Assembly (NCBI GenBank): GCA_002344125.1 | Contig: DDTQ01000011.1 | Coordinates: 955,144 to 1,019,143, forward strand | Source: Ignavibacteria bacterium UBA2360 | GTDB lineage: Bacteria; Bacteroidota; Ignavibacteria; Tepidaquicellales; OLB5 | Length of the DNA stretch: 64,000 nt | Reading direction: 5' to 3' | In this document: positions 61,506 to 64,000 of the stretch, in pieces | Layout of the letters: each line of letters starts with the position of its first letter | How positions within the stretch are numbered: the stretch's first letter is position 1 | Translations under genes and position numbers: made by a program | Notes under the pieces: model-generated | Told to the model about the DNA's origin: nothing | Seen by the model: only the letters and a program-made list of their open reading frames with translations | Database searches by the model: none

Positions 61506-61934
61506 TTATGCCAGCACTTCATCGCTAACAAGATAAAACCTTTCGATGTTAGCTTCAAACCTCGTACCATCGCTCCGCATCATGGTATAGCTGCCTTCCA
61601 TGGTGCCCCAGTTCGTGTTCAGCGGGCAGTGACTTGAATACTCAAACGATTCCCCCGCGTCAAGCTCAGGCGTGTAGCCAACTACACCCGGACCGTCCAC
61701 GTTTTCATGGTCGCCATCAGCGTTAATTATCAGCCAGTGCCGCGAAAGCAGCTTTACCTTACCTTCGGCTGTATTTGTGATAATTACCCGGTAACCGAAA
61801 GAATAACGGTTTACCTCCGGGCTTGATTGCTCCGTGATGTACTCAGGGAATACCTGGATCCGTACCCCTTCAGTAGTGGTATCAGAACCTATTTGTTGAA
61901 AACTCTTTGGATGAGCGGTAGTTACGTTTTGCAT
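61506..61934 (-). CDS. apaG: ApaG domain protein
   Basis: The ATG at 61934 is used (MQNVTTAHPK); a GTG at 61949 is possible. 142 residues. ApaG marks: YGYRV-like FGYRVIITNTAEGKVKLLSRHW, IINADGDHENVDGPGVVGYTP, GESFEYSSHCPLNTNWGTM-region and EGSYTMMRSDG. ApaG binds divalent metals or nucleotides, and the fold is also the F-box-associated domain. Physiological role unclear. Confidence 0.92.
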   Translation of the reverse strand: MQNVTTAHPKSFQQIGSDTTTEGVRIQVFPEYITEQSSPEVNRYSFGYRVIITNTAEGKVKLLSRHWLIINADGDHENVDGPGVVGYTPELDAGESFEYSSHCPLNTNWGTMEGSYTMMRSDGTRFEANIERFYLVSDEVLA

Positions 61935-62009
61935 GTGTAATTTTAACACAATATTTAGATATAATCAATGAGTTTACAACGAGTGACAAATTTTTGGATA
62001 AAAAATCAA

Positions 62010-63812
62010 TCATTTTACAAGCTCTTTTTGCTTCATTTCTGGACCCAACGGCAATCCATTGCCTTCACGCCTGTGGCGTTCGCCAATCTGCTGGCGCCAC
62101 ATAGCGTAATATAAACCCTTCATTTCGAGTAACTCCTCATGCCTGCCTTCTTCAACCATACTTCCTTTTTCAAGAACGTAAATCCTATCTGCGTGCATTA
62201 TTGTTGAAAGCCTGTGAGCAATAAGTATTGTGATATGATCAGTCCTTGCTGATACATCGCGGATCGTTTGACTTATCTCTTCTTCGGTTAATGAATCCAG
62301 CGCGGAAGTGGCCTCATCAAACACAAGCAGCCTTGGCTGCCTCAAAAGCGCGCGCGCTATGGATAGGCGCTGCTTTTCGCCGCCCGAAACCTTTACGCCG
62401 CCTTCGCCTATGACCGTATCAATACCCTTATCAGCACGCGCCAAAAGATTCTGGCATGCCGCCTTATTCAGCGCATCCATAATTTCTTCATCAGTTGCCT
62501 TCGGATTAACAAATAACAGATTTTCCTTTATCGTGCCCGCAAACAACTGTGTATCCTGTGTTACAAAACCTATCTGATTGCGCAGGTTATCAAACTCAAT
62601 TTCCTTGCCCGGCACGCCGTTGTAATACACAGTGCCGCTTTGCGGCGTGTAAAGTCCCACAAGTAATTTCACCAGCGTAGTTTTTCCCGCACCCGAGGGA
62701 CCCACAAACGCAACGGTCTGCCCCACACTCGTTTTAAATGAAATATCTTCAAGCGCATAGGTAGATGCGCTTTGATGTTTAAATGTTACATCTTTAAATT
62801 CAAATGTATCAATTTTACCAATGTGAACGGGGTTATCCGGCTTTTTCTCAAGCGGCGTTTCTATGATATCCTTAAAGTTATTCAGTGATACTTCAGTTTC
62901 CCTGTAAACATTAATAATGTTGCCAAGCTCCTGCAATGGACCGAAGATAAAAAATGAATATATATAAAGCGAAAAGAACTCACCTGCAGTTATCACACGC
63001 GAAAATATCAGGTACATCATTAAGAATAGGATTGATGTCCTTAAAAAATTTACAATTGTACCCTGAATAAAGCTAAGACTTCTTACAAACCTTACTTTTT
63101 TGAGTTCTAACCCCAGGATTTTCTCCGTAGTAGTATTTAGCCTGTTAATTTCCTGTCCGGCCAAACCTAAACTTTTAACCAGCTCAATATTTCTCAACGA
63201 TTCTGTCGTAGTGCCCGCAAGCGCGGTAGTTTCACCAACAATTTTCTTCTGGATAAGTTTTATCCTCTTACTCAGCTTCGAGCTGATAAAAGCGATCAGC
63301 GGAGCGGTTATAGCATACACCGGGAATATGACCCAATGTATAGAAAATGAATATATTGTCACAAAGATCAAACCAATTAGAGTAGTGTAAACAATATTTA
63401 TTGCCAGGGCTATAAGTTTTTCGACATCTGTTCTTACTTTCTGAAGCACTCCCAAAGTTTCACCGCTGCGTTTATCTTCAAATACCTGGTAGGGCAGCTC
63501 CAGGGAGTGCTTTATGCCATCGGCGTACATCTTTGCCCCGAGTTTCTGGGTTACCAGATTAATATAGTAATCCTGAAAATTCTTGGCTACCCTCGAAACA
63601 AAGGCTGCGCCTATGCCTAATCCAAGCAGGAGCCCCACCCCCTTAAAAAACTCCTCCGAAGTATATTTATCGAATTTTGTGGCATAATCATCAATAATAT
63701 ACCTGACTATAAGGGGGTCCATCATCGAAAATGTTTGATTAACGGCTGCTAAAACGAGGGCAAGGATAATAAATCCGCGGTAATTTTTGAGATACGAAAG
63801 AAGTAATTTCAT
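62010..63812 (-). CDS. ABC exporter, fused membrane and ATPase domains (MsbA-like)
   Basis: 600 residues: six-span transmembrane domain (about 1-300) and ATPase (about 335-575). Motifs: VGPSGAGKTTLVKLL (Walker A), VTQDTQLFAG (Q-loop), VSGGEKQRLSIA (signature), RLLVFDEATSALDS (Walker B) and ILIAHRLST (H-loop). It works as a homodimer or with a partner half-transporter in the inner membrane and exports lipid or drug-like molecules. It ends with a charged tail (KQKELVK). The spacing to apaG of 75 bp gives no functional hint. Confidence 0.92.
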   Translation of the reverse strand: MKLLLSYLKNYRGFIILALVLAAVNQTFSMMDPLIVRYIIDDYATKFDKYTSEEFFKGVGLLLGLGIGAAFVSRVAKNFQDYYINLVTQKLGAKMYADGIKHSLELPYQVFEDKRSGETLGVLQKVRTDVEKLIALAINIVYTTLIGLIFVTIYSFSIHWVIFPVYAITAPLIAFISSKLSKRIKLIQKKIVGETTALAGTTTESLRNIELVKSLGLAGQEINRLNTTTEKILGLELKKVRFVRSLSFIQGTIVNFLRTSILFLMMYLIFSRVITAGEFFSLYIYSFFIFGPLQELGNIINVYRETEVSLNNFKDIIETPLEKKPDNPVHIGKIDTFEFKDVTFKHQSASTYALEDISFKTSVGQTVAFVGPSGAGKTTLVKLLVGLYTPQSGTVYYNGVPGKEIEFDNLRNQIGFVTQDTQLFAGTIKENLLFVNPKATDEEIMDALNKAACQNLLARADKGIDTVIGEGGVKVSGGEKQRLSIARALLRQPRLLVFDEATSALDSLTEEEISQTIRDVSARTDHITILIAHRLSTIMHADRIYVLEKGSMVEEGRHEELLEMKGLYYAMWRQQIGERHRREGNGLPLGPEMKQKELVK

Positions 63813-63909
63813 CTAGATTTGTTTAGGCTGCAATTTTAACTAAATTATTTTAACTAAAAAAGGTATTACACATTAATCTTTCCATGATAAATGATCATAG
63901 ATTATGTGC

Positions 63910-63990
63910 CCCCCTCTCCTTCAAGAAAATGTCCTTGGACATTTTCGAAGTCCCGCCTTGGCGGGATGGGCTACATTGGGGGTGAGGTTC
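63910..63990. repeat. Palindromic repeat element at window end
   Basis: Two perfect hairpins sit side by side: GAAAATGTCC TT GGACATTTTC (63925-63946) and TCCCGCC TT GGCGGGA (63951-63966), inside a CCCCCC...GGGGG flank. This looks like a dispersed intergenic repeat. The downstream context is outside the window. Confidence 0.55.
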
Positions 63991-64000
63991 AACAGATTTT

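Noticed and set aside
1..64000. CRISPR arrays, prophage, integrases or transposases
   Set aside because: No regularly spaced repeats of 25-40 bp, no phage structural genes and no DDE or tyrosine-recombinase motifs were found.

Overview
The window looks like a chromosomal segment of a Bacteroidota/Chlorobi-group bacterium, most likely of the Ignavibacteria type. The evidence is internal. Four large secreted proteins end in the type A type-IX-secretion (T9SS) sorting domain, with a NYPNPFNP motif about 80-95 residues from the end and a lysine-rich KKM tail. Several promoters match the Bacteroidota housekeeping consensus (TTG/TTTG, about 20 nt, TAnnTTTG). A GH97 glycosidase, SprB-like repeats, a DUF5916 outer-membrane protein and a fused E2-E1 2-oxoglutarate dehydrogenase fit the same group. 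No phage, integrase, IS transposase or CRISPR array is visible. One gene (27556-28440) is clearly AT-rich and may be a recent arrival.

Layout. 1-15 kb: secreted and lipoprotein-like proteins, a STAND ATPase/BTAD transcription regulator, a 61-residue secreted peptide, and a pair of large envelope proteins (9107-15011) sharing an N-terminal domain. 15-16.2 kb: a GIY-YIG gene touching a tRNA-Pro, then two tiny paralogous single-span membrane proteins. 16.4-31 kb: kgd-type dehydrogenase, two sensor kinases, rpiB, a nuclease-like gene, the N-end-rule genes aat and clpS, and a MoxR-like ATPase. 31-43.8 kb: three repeated modules, see below. 44-48.3 kb: an ECF sigma factor with a small membrane partner, divergent from a site-2 protease, then sixA and mtaB. 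48.4-64 kb: GH97, a fifth alpha-solenoid gene divergent from a T9SS ASPIC/UnbV protein, a DUF5916 protein behind a long structured leader, a Ca2+/H+ antiporter, a CapA-like phosphoesterase, a hydroxyacid dehydrogenase, DUF427, apaG and an ABC exporter.

The most unusual content is a repeated regulatory module. A family of about 480-residue helical proteins of unknown function (five members: 6686-8122, 31070-32524, 35119-36555, 39281-40720, 50427-51899) is always transcribed divergently from an operon for secreted proteins. In the three central copies the intergenic region has the same parts at nearly the same spacing: two direct TGATT-type repeats, a TTG-N20-TAnnTTTG promoter, and a leader RNA of about 150-170 nt that begins at the predicted start site. 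The leader's closing helix changes by compensating bases between copies (GTTAGC/GCTAAC versus GATAGC/GCTATC). This suggests a family of surface-protein operons, each with its own dedicated regulator candidate and a shared, apparently undescribed, cis-acting RNA. All statements about function of these parts are inference; the repeats, spacing and pairings are read directly from the sequence.
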